A DNA stretch of 64,000 nt from Takakia lepidozioides. Taxonomy: Eukaryota > Streptophyta > Takakiopsida > Takakiales > Takakiaceae. The stretch lies in the NCBI GenBank assembly GCA_030704615.1, contig CM060731.1, positions 94,344,756 through 94,408,755 on the forward strand, written 5' to 3'. How positions within the stretch are numbered: position 1 is the stretch's first letter; each line of letters starts with the position of its first letter. Positions 10,390-22,320 of the stretch are shown here, one piece after another. Made by a program: the position numbers and the translations under genes. Under the pieces are notes generated by a model, which saw only the letters and a list, made by a program, of their open reading frames with translations, did no database searches and was not told where the DNA came from.

Positions 10390-11174
10390 CTCCTGACTTG
10401 GCTATTCCCAACCCATCCTGCCATTGGCAAGAGATTCCACAGAAACTGATAGTTGTCTGTTTGACTGTATAACTATGTATCTCTTGCTTTCTTACAACTT
10501 GTACTGTGACACGCGTAATGCTCTTGTTGTGTTGAATCATTTCACGCCTTCAGGTTTCAGAACAAACATTACCGTCTTTCTTTATCAGACATGTGCACCA
10601 AGACAGAATCTCACCAAAAGATTGTTGGTGTTCAACAGTACCATACATGAAGATAACTAGCACCAAAAGGGCATATGAAGCTTATTCTGCTCTCCACTGG
10701 TATTAACTTGCACCTGGACTTTCAATGGCTGTCTTCCAGTCCACCCACGGCCCGCTGTAAATGGCTTGCAACCTACAGATTTTCAAGAGAGCTGATTACC
10801 ATGAAAATTTCAAAACTGCTTTACAAACCTAATAATTCAAGCATAATCAGCATTCAAGCTAAGGAAGCTTTACAAGCATCGTGTTGCAGTAAAGCCTTGG
10901 CAATGTCACCAGGAAATCCCTGGCTGAATGGATGACACTGAAATAATGGAGCTTGAAATCCGGCCCTCTTGGACGAATTTGGGCCCACACTCTATCCCTG
11001 CTCCTTCAGCTATCTATGCCTCTGCACAAAATCCTTCAGCTATCTATGCATACATCCTTGCCTTCCTGCTAGCAACTGACAATGATAGCCTAGAATTGTT
11101 CCAGCAAACACCCCCAACCCTACTTTTCAACGAGCAATGAGCTAACTTACAAAATTCAATATGCATCTCAGGGC

Positions 11175-12088
11175 GTCTGATGAGAGGGCAAAACATGCTG
11201 AAATAGGTCGAAGAAGAAGGTGCCCTCACCACACTGTCCTTGACCTTGTGTCATGACCCATGGAGGATTTGACCTTGTGTGTGATGCTTGTGTCTGTAGT
11301 CAGGTAATGTCGGATTGGTCAATGAGAACCTGCACCACGGTGCAGCTGAGCAGGCAGACTTTGAAACACGGTCTGCTAAGACCAAGCTGACTCTCCCAAG
11401 AACCTTGTAAACATCAGGAAGAATATCAAATCATGGTACTAACAGGAGCCAACAACCCACATTTGCAGGATGGACAAAATTCTGCACATCGCACATTAAA
11501 AAAAAACCACACCTTGCGATTGCGGTCGCACCCTCGTGAAGGATCTTAAAAAAACTCATGCCAGCTCTGCTCCATGATTCAAATTCAGGGCCGAGTCTGA
11601 TGAGAGGGCAAAATAGGCTGAAATAGGTCGAAGAAGAAGGTGCCCTCGCCACATTGTCCTCGACCTTGTGTCATGACCCATGGAGGATTTGACTGAACAT
11701 GAACCCAAGATGACCTCTAGTGTGTGCTGCTTGTCTGTAGTTAGGTAATGTCGGATTGGTCAGTGAGAACCACCACGGTGCAGCTGAGTGGGCAGAGATT
11801 GAAACACGGCCTACTAAGACCAAGCTAACTCTCCCAAGAACCTTGTAGACATCAGGAAGAATACCAAATCATGGTACTAACAGGAGAGCCAACCCACATT
11901 TGCAGGATGGACAAACTTCTTCACATCGTACATTAAGAAAAAACCACACCTTGCGATTGCGGTTGTCCCACCATCGTGAAGGATCTTTTAGAAACTCATG
12001 CCAGCTCTGCTCCATGCTGTAAAATCAGGGCCGAGCGGGTAGAGATTGAAACACGGCCTGCTAAGACGAAGCTGACTCTCCCAAGAAC
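11175..12088. repeat. Tandem duplication, ~420-bp unit
   Basis: Unit 1 starts at 11175 and unit 2 at 11595; both begin GTCTGATGAGAGGGCAAAA and run in parallel for about 420-440 bp (shared text includes CTTGTGTCATGACCCATGGA and AGGTAATGTCGGATTGGTCA). A third partial unit at about 12035-12088 repeats the text around ATTGAAACACGGCCTGCTAA. Part of the unit is also present inverted in the right duplication arm at about 45290-45340. No coding function is apparent. Confidence 0.75.
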
Positions 12089-12639
12089 GGCGGCTCCCAG
12101 CCGAAACCTCTCGCACACATACCCTAGCGTTTCTAGGGTTGCTTGCTCCAGATGCGAAGGTTGATCCAACTGCGGGCCTCCCATGCATGTTTGCCCTCTC
12201 TCCCGCTCGCTCGCTCTAAGTCCCAACCCTCTCTCTCTCTCCCTCCCGCTCGCTCTTAAGTCTGTTCACGCTACTGTGATGGGCAACTTTTTAAGTTTTT
12301 TAACCTTTTTGTAAACCCTAAAAGCCCCTTTTTGATTTTTTTTCTTTTCTTTTTTTTCTTAAAGGAAACCACAAGCCCTTGAGGAGGGGGAAAATTCACC
12401 CGCCTTCATTTATGGGCCATAAGACCTACAGGACGATCAACGTCAAGACATACCGTCTCGAACAATCCCACACACGGGATAAGGGCAGCGGGTTTGAACC
12501 CCAAACCACAAGGGCGACACACTGTGCACTTACCAGCCGATGTGATTTTTTTTAAATCTTTGTTTTTTTTGGGTTTTTTTAATTCATTCTAGTGGTAAGA
12601 GTCTCCGTTTTTTTAAGATATAAATACTCATATATTATA
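12089..12639. other. Leader-like CT-rich sequence and AT-rich spacer, no gene
   Basis: About 12089-12260 has stretches such as CTCTCTCTCTCCCTCCCGCT and CTAGCGTTTCTAGGGTT, typical of plant 5' leaders. It could be the promoter-proximal leader of a minus-strand PPR ancestor. From 12260 on it becomes AT-rich, with GGGTTTGAACCCC at about 12509 and no reading frame of note. Confidence 0.35.
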
Positions 12640-13001
12640 TATATAACCAGAAAAGCATGTGTCGACACGTGTAGTCATGTAGTGATTCATCCATGTGATG
12701 ATCTGGCATAATGCATTAGAGTGAGAGTCATGAAGTCATATGTCTGTCTTGCAATATGCACACGTCATTCTAGTGTAGCCATGACCGTGACTGGTAGTCA
12801 TATGTGCCATGCCAATATTCGTGGTCAAACATGTTTGACCTGTGTTGCGCAGAGTCCGAAGCCATGCAGTCGCATATACGCCTTCTCCATACCTGCATTA
12901 TGACTTCAAAAGCATTTTACGACTGCAAATGGCATTTCTGCCACAAATCTGTCATGACTGCGCACCCATGGGAGTCATAAAAGCCGCAATCTGTTGTAGT
13001 G
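12640..13001. mobile_element. Candidate non-autonomous CACTA-type element
   Basis: The right end reads, on the opposite strand, CACTACAACAGATTGCGGCT. Nearly the same text ends the segment at 21531 (CACTACAACAAATTGCGGCT). CACTA termini and multiple sub-terminal AGTCAT/ACGACT motifs are typical of CACTA (En/Spm) elements and their short derivatives. The left end is not resolved. Confidence 0.4.
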
Positions 13002-14119
13002 ATAGACAGCCTCACCCTCATATCTATACTAAAACAAATGATAGCAGATCTTCCTTGTTTATATTCTAATCTATCCAGATTATAGCCATGATTGACACTA
13101 AGACCCTAGAGCTGCATTGATTCCAGACTCACAGTGCTGGAACCAGAAAATCAGAAGCAAAACAAAACTACACATTCAGTGATTGTAGGAGAGCTGCATC
13201 TACCCTCTATCAACATTCCAAGAGACACAATCATCATCTGCCATTCTCTCTACATCTCCCTGGTTTGATGTTCAAACAGTCCTTCCATTCCATTTTTAAA
13301 AAATGTATCAACTCCCTCATGCTAACTTGAGAGCATCCACCAGAAATTTTAACAACATCTATCCTAAGTAAGAAGACCTATCACATTTTTTACTTAGCTG
13401 ATTTATAACATCCCTCAGGCGGTGGAGTTTCAGTTGCCATGATCCACCACACCTCCTCTGTCAGCAAAGTCCTTAATGTTTTCCGTCGCTGCCCTTACTG
13501 GTGCACTCCCAAAACAGGAACCATCAAGGCTTGGTCTATGATTTCTTCACCGCCCCCCATCTACTCTATCCTTTTGCGAGCCAGACCTCACACACCATTA
13601 ACACTAAGGTGGCACCGCAACTTCTTCTGACAACGTAAGCTCAACCCCTATTATCTACTGCTCTCATCGGTTCACCCCCAAATTGGATCCATCAAGGCTC
13701 GGCGCTCAAATTCTTCACCACCTCCCAGCACTTTATCCTCCAGCAAGACAGGTTTCCACCGATCATGACCACCATGACGGCATCACTGGCAGCAGCTCAG
13801 ATTTTCAAGCTGCCTCCCTAATCACCCCTTATCCCTCCACATTACTGCTTCTAAATTGGGCCTTGAGCCAAAAATCAAGAGTCAGAATACAGATCGCACA
13901 CTTAGGCGTTGGGCCTGCCAGCACTCCCCCCGCAGCTTCACTCTTGTCCTTCTCTGCTCACCCTTCGTTACCCTAAGTTACAAATACAGCGGATGATTTC
14001 CATCCTGCACCCACCTGCATAAAAATCTCTATTTTCCACAAGACAAATGTCAAAAAGAAATTTAGTGGATGGTGTAACCTCCCGCACATTCACACTACAC
14101 CCCCGCCCAATTTCCGTGG
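13002..14119. other. Non-coding spacer with a short duplication
   Basis: No gene seen. A block around 13497-13560 (CATCAAGGCTTGGTCTATGA) is repeated in diverged form around 13675-13745 (CATCAAGGCTCGGCGCTCAA), about 185 bp apart. Confidence 0.4.
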
Positions 14120-15808
14120 TTTCATGGCGGACAACGCACAAGCAAATTGGGCTGCCATCCGAAGGGTGTACGGGGAAGATCCCAATGTTCCGATGGAAGG
14201 CAAGGAGAGATCTTGTGGGTTCCATTTTCTGCAGAGTTTGTCGCAGTACACAACCAGGCTCGTGGTGCCAAATTTCAGATAGGAACACCGTTCCATGTTG
14301 TCTTGCGTGGAAGCGTGTTCCCACCTTGGATGATGCAGAGACACAGTTTGCATGTATACGGGCTTGGTAGACAACGTCACGTGCTGTAAAGAAATCAGAC
14401 GAGGGAGCAATGGTCAGTTGGCTAGGATGGTGGCATTATCGTTTACTCCTGTTCGGCGACTATATGCGGGAGGTGAGTTGGACGAATTCGCGTCCCGTTG
14501 AATATTATGCTAGTCATTATTTGTAACTTGCTTATAACCGCAGTATGTGTCCTGGCGTGCCTCCTCTGCGGCGCATCTGGTGGACATCCTCACTGCCACA
14601 ACGGAGGACATTGTGAGGTCAATTATGCAGCACTGCAGGTACAACGAGTTCTTGAAAAGGGAACAGTGGGGCTTGGAGCCGGACAGGCAGGAAATGCTGA
14701 TGCGGGCCAACACTTGGAAGGAGATGTTCACACCCGTCCAGTGAGACAAAGACTTGACGAGGCACCTGGCGGAGAAGAGGATTCATGGCAAGCTGACAAG
14801 AATATTCGCACGCTCCCTCGTGGTCCCGTGATGTTGCCCGAGGAGGTCTCGTCGAGCACCGCAAGTCCTGCACGTTCAAGATTGCCATCTCTTTTGAGCA
14901 CAGGGCACGTGCCCGAGGAACATAACGAGCCATTTGTAGTAACGCAGTACAACATACCCATTGTAGAGACAAGAGTGTCGGTGTCACAGTGGAGAATTGC
15001 AAGGACATTGCCGGCATTTCGAGGGAAGTGTTGCACCATCCGGGTGGATACAAGAGCACGATGTGGTGAGATGATTCGGAGGAACCCACACGGTGCTGTA
15101 CCTGCACCTTGTGCGCGGCAGATTTTTGACTCCGAGATTTTCTCACGCCACAATGCAGACGTTTTGGTTCTGTAGGCACGACATAATGACTTGTGTATTT
15201 GGCAAGCCCAAGTACGAGATTCAGGGAATGTCGGAGCCTCCGGACGTCTGGCCTTTTGCACCGGGTTGCAACCTCTCTTAGAATGAGGCAGATGCTCTTT
15301 CTGCAGCAGGATTTTGAATGGTGCAACGCACAGACGTCCCGGCCCACCCATTTCCAGTTCCTCAGACCCAGCCATTGCAGACTGCTCGGTCCAATAGAGA
15401 CGGATTGGACAATTCTGCACATCCCCCAATACGATTCGACAACACCCTCCCAACAAGTTGAATGAGACTCGGATTGCCAATGCTCTTGGGATGGCTTGCA
15501 CTATTCAAAGCTCCGTGGACGTACCCGCACCCGGCCTTGGGCGTGTTTATCGGATGGCAACGGCCGGCTCAGCTGTACGCGACGACGTATACACAATTAC
15601 AATCGGAGTGGAGCCGACCTACAATTGTACGGACTTTTCGTTGATGGAAGCAAAGAAGGGGACAAAGTATTATCCGTGCAAGCATCTGTATTACATTTAC
15701 CTGAAGAGGTTGAGGATGAACTTGAATATTGATGACTTTGTTCATGCACCAGCGTTGAGCGTGAACGAGCTGCACAAACTCCTCCGCCGGGATTCCAGAA
15801 ATCATTGA
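14120..15808 (+). pseudogene. SWIM/DDE transposase-like gene, copy A (fragmented)
   Basis: Fragments on the plus strand follow the order of the fuller copy at 51390-55116. They are the FMADNAQANWAAIRRVYG and PMEGKERS block with a following HF (about 14128-14260), the end of the next exon (WWHYRLLLFGDYMRE) with donor GTGAGT at about 14473, the following exon from about 14544 (VDILTATTEDIVRSIMQHCR), FRGKCCTIRVDTRARCGEMI (about 15017), TFWFCRHDIMTCVFG, and a SWIM-like end at 15458-15808 with PCKHLYYIYL. The first Cys of the CxC pair is lost (YNC). Several frameshifts and stops disable it. The intron position is the same as in copies C and E. Confidence 0.7.
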
Positions 15809-16851
15809 TGGGGCAAAGGGAATCCATGGATATTTGCAATTGCATTTTTATGCATTAGACTTTGTTTTGCAGTGTAATGAAATGCACCCCAAAACTCCAG
15901 GAATGAGACAGACAATATTAAAGTAATCTCTTTTAAACCTATGGACTTATGGATATCCGTTGACGTCCAGTGGCAATTAAATGTCGAAACATCCGGGGTG
16001 GAAACTCTAAGGCAGAAGAGTTAGAAATCTCTGAATACTCAGCCCGCTCAGAACAATCAGTCATGACCTACACCTAGTGTATCATGGGGGTGCTTTCCTA
16101 ATTCTTTTCCTTCTTGCATTAATGTTAGCTATGGTACCTTTCTACCTAGGGTTATGTATCAGATTGCTTCTGCAATCTACGATTCCTATTTATACATTCC
16201 ACAGCTTCTCTCAGGTCTCTCTACAAAGTGCGAGTATGAAGTAGGAATCGTATTAATAACTATCTTATATTAGGCCGAAGCCATGGTGTCTCTAATCTAC
16301 CCTACAGTAACATCTCTACCACTTGCATATATCAAGCTATCTCCGTCGTCTCTCTCCTCCTCCGCATACTCGCCTCCATACATACTCCCAGTCCATGTGC
16401 GTACTGTCATTCTCTGCTGTGACGGGTTGTGTGGCGCTGTGTTGGACTGTGTCAGCTGTGATGGCTGTGACCTGTGACTGTTGTCTTGTAAGACCTTGGC
16501 AGTTTAGAGCCGAACCTCCGAAATTTTACCTCTGAACCCCGTATCAGTCTCTCTATTCTAGTTTTATGTTAAAGTGTATTGATGTCTTTGTTAGGTGTTC
16601 GGCGCCGAACCCCCGAAAAACGCAGGTTTGAAGCTAAAACTCTCCCTATATGTTTGACCATTCGGAGCCGAACTTTCGACATCCAATCTCTGAAACTCCT
16701 CGTTAGTTTGGAAGGTCTGAGCTGACTTAGAGTCCCCGTTCTCAGTTTTTTTTTCATGCACATTGAGCTTATGTTCGGCGCCAAATGAAGATGGACATGC
16801 AGAAACAACTGATGTCATTTACTCGCATGTGGTGTGTGTTCTCAGAAGATG
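15809..16851. other. Spacer with palindromes centred on GGCGCC
   Basis: No coding region recognised. Between 16500 and 16785 the palindrome GTTCGGCGCCGAAC occurs once perfectly (16597-16610) and in diverged form at about 16508, 16661 and 16774. The GGCGCC centre is shared with the two palindromes at 5058 and 5143 and with those of the element at 42200-44534. Confidence 0.45.
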
Positions 16852-18150
16852 TCATTGGACGATGATGCGCATATGCCAACCAATATCATCACTATGAGCA
16901 TTGAGGCACCGCTTGACTTTAGATGTCCGTTTATCACCCTCAAGGCCGTCTGCCCTGTTATGGAGGGGGGTGCCATCAACAAACATCTTGGAAGCCTCTA
17001 CAAGCTTCGATGGGTCCCTTGAACGCAATGCTGCCCGAACAAATGTCTCTATCTTTTCCGGGCCAGTGCCTACAAAACATCCATTCCGAAACTCCAAGTA
17101 CAATGCGTTTTGAATCACGGCCTTCACAAGGTCGTCGACTGTTGCATCGAACAATGTCGCCGGCCCACACCCGGATGAGACTTTCCAGTTGGAATGAACG
17201 GATTCGGACATGTCCTACAGTCAATGAGATGGACATTGACCATGCTGCTTGTCACCCCATTCAGTACGGGAAGCCCGTCTTGGAGTCCAGCCTCCAATCG
17301 TAAGGTATATTCCAAATTGCTCGAACTTCTTCCAATTGCAAGTCACAGTGCCACGCTATCCACAGGAACACAAAGCTCTCATACAAAGCCTTAGTGCGCA
17401 ATCCTGGTCAGAAGGTTGGTACCCCTGTGCCATGTTACCTTGGGAGATACCATCATCCTGCCTTGGTTCATCCAAAGATACAGATCTTATGGTTCTGTCC
17501 AGATGACATTTTTCAGTGCGTTCATGGGGTGTTAGTGTCTGTGTCAAGGACAAGCCATCTCCACCATCTGTTTGGCCGGTGGCAGAGGGCTGCAACCTGG
17601 ACCAAGATGAAGTTGATAACTTGATAATTTGACCCGCGTAGGTTTTAGGCTTGTTCCCAGGGATGATGAGCTCCCACTACCTGGGCAGGTCCCGCCAGCA
17701 CATGATAATTCCGCTGATGCCCGGCGTTGTGCCGGAAACAAATATGCTTATCCCACTTCTGGGTGGGGTAAGCGTTACAAGAGGAAGCGTCCAAGCAAGC
17801 TTAACTTCATCAAAATGGATAGTATGCATACACTTCTTGCGCATGTCACTGGTTTCACAGATGTACCCGCCCCTGGATTTGGGAGAGTGTACATGGTCAG
17901 GACTGCAGGATCCTCCCAGAACAACATTGTTTACAACGTAACTGTAGGGAAATTTCTAGAGTGTACATGCCCTGACTTCACGACAATGAAGAATGCTATG
18001 AATGCATTCACCCCCTGCAAACATTTGTACTTCATCTTCCTAAGGCGGCTGAACAGTCCTCGAGATTGGGAAATGATCCATCAGCCGACAATGTCGATGA
18101 ATGAAGTTGCTAAGTTACTCATTAAGGACCCTAGTCCACTTTTTATTTGA
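16852..18150 (+). pseudogene. SWIM/DDE transposase-like gene, copy B, with an inverted internal segment
   Basis: The 3' part is on the plus strand: PCYLGRYHHPALVHPKIQIL then WFCPDDIFQCVHG (about 17430-17530), and an intact C-terminal segment from 17629 to 18150 with the SWIM motif CTCPDFTTMK...PCKHLYFIFL (C-x-C...C-x-H complete) and a stop at 18150. The segment that should precede it (MSESVHSNWKV, DDLVKAVIQNALYLEF, ALRSRDPSKLVEASKMFVDG) lies on the minus strand at 17211-16852. Reversing about 16850-17245 would restore the family order, so a local inversion is the simplest explanation. The upstream DDE core is absent. Confidence 0.65.
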
Positions 18151-18940
18151 ACTTCATGCTACTCTTGTAGGTTATGCTGTTTCTGATAGTGCAGCGTTCG
18201 CTGTTCGCTGACTTTATGCTGATGGATGGATACTCTTGGAGTTTTCAAAACGCTTTTATTCACAAGTACTTTACATCTACTGCAACTCAAATGCTTTTCA
18301 GTATCCTGTTTTTTTTCTGTGAAAACACTAGAAGCATTCGTGTCATTTACCACTGGGGTAACGACTCATTTTTAGTCGTAAAAATAAAAAATCCGGGATC
18401 GACTGGAAGTTACAAACGACTAGTTACAATAGACGTGGAAGTTGGGTCGGACATCCAATGATTGGAGTGGTAAAGGACGCAGATGCGCTTGCTCAGCGAT
18501 TATTGCGATTAATGCTGAAGAACCACGTGGCGTAACCAGGCCGGCCGCCCGTGTGTCTGACCTTTTGGGCTGACTTTGACTTCTCCCTCCGCATGGGGGA
18601 TGAGCGGTGGTGAGCAGGTGAGCGGTCAAATTTTTGTTGGTTCATATATGAGAATATAATGAGAACTACAAGTTTGGGGAATTTTTTTTAGGTTCGGAAC
18701 CAATAAGGTTGCTTCGGCAATATGGTTTGGAAGTAGGTTCGGGATAGGTTCGGGGATTGGTTCGCCGGCAAACCATACTACATATAATGTATAGCCTTTG
18801 TTAATCACCTAAATAAAATGAATGCAACAACAAAAAATTTATCTATACATATAACATATTTAAGAAATATGTGTGATTCTTTTATTCAAAAATTGGAGTT
18901 TGAACTTCCGGATCGTACAAGAATGTAGATTTCTCAAAGT
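18151..18940. other. Spacer; possible DNA-element end at 18351
   Basis: No gene seen. From 18351 the text CACTGGGGTAACGACTC with repeated AGTCGT/ACGACT motifs up to about 18430 resembles a CACTA-type left end with sub-terminal repeats. The matching right end was not found. Confidence 0.3.
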
Positions 18941-21390
18941 TTACTGATCCGAAAGAATGGAATCTGTTTGTAACAAATGTACCACTTCATTGTGACTCAA
19001 AGTTGGCTGATGCATCAAACTTTTGCCATCATGATTGCATTTGAGTACAGACATGAATACATAGTAAAGGTGCTTGTTTGGAATATCAGGTTTTTTCTTG
19101 TTGCACATGCGAGCAAAATCCGGACAACTGCATGTAGAATAACTGCAGATGCCTACTTCGTAAACCTCTCCAACTGCCATTGATCCTGGCGTAGATAATT
19201 GATAAACTCGACCAAAATCAGGGCCACATGATACATCTCTTCGACGTTTTATGTACACTTGAAGGTCTTTTGCCTTCTCCATCCGCTTTAGGTTTTCTGC
19301 ACCAACTGTTTTACGACGAAATATTAACCCCCAACGGATTTTGGGTTATTGATCCTTATTCAACACTTCGTCTGCCATATTTTCTCTCACAATTGGACGT
19401 AAATTGGAGAAAGATGTGCGCTGTGCCCGAAATGGAGGAATATCGGATTGAGGTACCAATCGATAACCCTCATTGGTAAAAGCATCAACTTCAAGTTGAG
19501 TGAGGTTGGTACCAATTGCCACTGGCCACACAAATGGAGGTTGTGGCCTATCCAAGCATCATGGTGATACTCTTCAATGCACACAATGATTCATGTTGGT
19601 TCTACAGAACCAGAATGTTTTCATTTTTGCATGCAAGTCATTGAATCCTTTCATCCTTCCCGTGAAACATGGTGCAGGCACACTCCGTTCTCCAGCTTGT
19701 CGGATAAAGTTGGGACAACACATATGACTGTCAGAACGAATGGCTGAGCATTTTCCCTTGAAAACCATTGGAGTTCTTGCAACATTGTGAGGAAGTCCAC
19801 TTCCATCATTTGTAATGGGCTCTTCTTCTACCAAAATGTTGTCTTCATCGCTGTCATGGATTTCCATAATCTCTGCTACTGAATCAGAAACAACATTATG
19901 TACTTTCTTACGTTTCATCGATGAACGGTTATTTATGACAGGACCTATTTGCAGATTATAATCATGGCGCCATGAATGTTTTTCTTCCTCCTCAGCTATA
20001 TTTGAAACATGAAGGGAACGTCTCACTTTCTTTGTGCGAAACTCTCCTTCCAATCCACTCCTTTCACTATACATGGATGTCCCATCCACAAAAGACTTCA
20101 TAGCCTCAGCAACTTTAACTGGGGAATTTGACCTTTCAACAGCCCTTAGAAATTGTGTCAGTCTATCAGGCCCTTTTCCAATGTAATTGCTTTCCAAGAA
20201 TTGGGCATATGTTGATTGCTGCAATACTGCCCGCACAATATCGGCGTGTGTTGCAGTCAACAGATCAGTTTTGTTTGACCCCGCTCTAGCTTGCCAATTG
20301 GCATGAATGCTTTCTGACATATTTGTGTTGGGCATGTATGCATCTTCCTCTAGTGATAGATTCTGCCAAATACAGGTACAACATAAGCTTGTACATCGTT
20401 ATGTACAAACCACAAGCATACAAGAGATGTAGTTCGTTGAAGAACCACAAACTGTAGCATTCAACATTAGAAACATATTATAATAGTAATCATATGAATA
20501 TGTATCCACAAGTATGAAGATAATAGATGTGTAGTTCCTTGGAGAACCACAACTGTGGCATCCAATCTTCTTACATTTATAACACATAAATATTTAGCTT
20601 GTAGAACGTTATGTACAGAACACAAGCATACAAGAGATGTAGTTCGATGGAGAACCACAGATCTAATTTAATATTTATGCATTGAAGAACCACAAATCTG
20701 TTCCGAACCACAACCTACACACAAACCATATGCTCTGAAACATTGAAAATGATACATTTGAAATGTATGGTTACATGTCGTGCATAGCGTCCTAGATGGT
20801 TGTAGCAATATTTCCACCATTGCAGCCAGCAATCCAGGTGACTGAAACTTCCCTTTTTCGCTACACCAGACGAAGTCCACCAATCTCGAATGCAATTGTA
20901 CATTTCCTGGCCATCCTCCTCGGAGGTTGCATACATCCAAGCTTTGCATTTCTGTATGTGTTGCACTTGCATACAATATGTTTTTTGGTATGAATATCAA
21001 GACTCTGACTCCAATGAAAGGCACATTCTCTCTCTCTTCCTTCCAAAGGGCCAGTATTCCCTGGTTCTCCATACACCTGTCTTATTGCAGCCCAATTGGC
21101 CCCCGCTCCATCAGCCATAAAACCTTTGAAGTAAGGTCGTCGTCGCCCATTTTCTTCCATGACTCTGTTTATATTTTCCCACATTAACATTTGTGATGCT
21201 GTATCTTCGCCTTTCATTTCACACACTGCAATGGTTAGCAGTGACAATAAGGCTCATAAACATGACATGCCATTGTACTCCATCCATTGATTCTCTTCAC
21301 ATGGTCAAACATCACCCAACAATTCTCTAACACTCCATTGATATTCATCATGTCCACAATCTCAACCCCACTGCCTACTCCATGGCTTGA
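18941..21390 (-). pseudogene. SWIM/DDE transposase-like gene, copy C
   Basis: On the minus strand from about 21390: MFDHVKRINGWSTMACHVYE, AVCEMKGEDTASQMLMWENI, GFMADGAGANWAAIRQVYGE, GRERECAFHWSQSLDIHTKK, then an intron (about 20371-20715), then a 254-codon frame (20335-19574) with MSESIHANWQ, ADIVRAVLQQSTYAQFLES, FKGKCSAIRSDSH and TFWFC. It ends with SWIM-like segments at 19555-19346 and 19282-18941. The SWIM pair reads CSCPDF...NKH, so the third Cys is replaced by Asn. Three register changes break the gene. The DDE-like residues D (FDH), D (MAD) and E (RERE) are still readable. Confidence 0.7.
20391..20660. repeat. Direct repeat pair inside the intron of copy C
   Basis: About 63 bp at 20391-20453 and 20598-20660 match closely (shared ACAAGCATACAAGAGATGTA). 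The motif GAACCACA recurs four times in between. The pair lies within the intron of copy C, making that intron longer (about 345 bp) than in copies A and E. Confidence 0.6.
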
Positions 21391-21531
21391 CAGCCAGCCT
21401 GGAGAGTCATATCTGCCATGTCACAACTGACTAGGTCTTTACGTCTGCAGAGTCAGGAAGTCGTAAATGGCTTCCACGACTGCATTTGCAGTCATAACAC
21501 AGAGACGTAAAAGCCGCAATTTGTTGTAGTG
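21391..21531. mobile_element. Candidate CACTA-type end interrupting the copy C region
   Basis: The right edge on the opposite strand reads CACTACAACAAATTGCGGCT, then a series of ACGACT/AGTCGT-type motifs. The same terminal text is present at 13001. The left edge cuts off the readable coding sequence of copy C near 21390. Length and target duplication are unresolved. Confidence 0.35.
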
Positions 21532-22320
21532 TATTTGCAGAATTAGGGAATGCTTTACATTTGTAGCATGCACACAGTAGAGTGCTGAATGATAGAAATC
21601 CTGCAAATTATTGAGTGTAGCAACAACACTTAAGGGTTGCATGACTGATACTGTCCATGCATTTTGATAGTTAGAATGAGAGGGCTCAGCTTTGGAAATC
21701 CGTTGCTTAAAGGCTGAATGCAGATGTGGTGCTTGGAAAAATGTAGATACAGTTAAGGGGTGTTTTGTATCCACTGCCTGACAAACTAATTGCTTCTGCA
21801 AGCATCAGAATGAAGAGGGTCTTTGTTTGGGAAGAAAAGGAAGAATGAAGGGAGGGTCACTTGTGAGATAAAAGAAAAACCATGAGAGGCAGGAATTACC
21901 TATGTCTGTACATTGTGGTATATCCATGTTGTCTTCTCACATCATAGTGCTATCATTCTGGAGGAAGTTCAGTATGTACAGCTTAAAGGGAATCACTTCA
22001 TAGGCTGTGTATTCATCCTGATAGTGATCTGTTTGTAAGACTAAAATCATCACACCAACCTTACTGGTGCATGCAAACCCTACTTAGATGTACCAAGTCA
22101 TGAAAGGGAGAAACTTCCCAGTCCCATCCATGTCTTCTCTTCCGCTGCGGCGTGGATGAGGGCATCTGGTCTCTGATCATGAATGGTGTAGAGTCACTGA
22201 TTAAGGGCTTGTGTCTTAGGCTAGCAAGCTTTACCTTTCACTAAGAACTAGATTAGAATTAGACAGAAGGGATTTATGCCCTTCTTTTTCACACTACAGG
22301 GGCAATCCCGCCCTGGCCAT
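21532..22320. other. Spacer, no gene seen
   Basis: No coding domain, palindrome array or clear repeat could be recognised between the candidate element end at 21531 and the truncated end of copy D at 22321. Confidence 0.4.

Noticed and set aside
12480-12620. tRNA gene or tRNA-derived SINE (GGGTTTGAACCCC and GTGGTAAGAGTC)
   Set aside because: The T-arm-like and A-box-like strings are in the wrong order on the plus strand and no cloverleaf can be drawn.
14619-15501. Two long minus-strand open frames (267 and 257 codons)
   Set aside because: They lie opposite the plus-strand SWIM copy A, have no recognisable domain, and are explained as antisense shadows.
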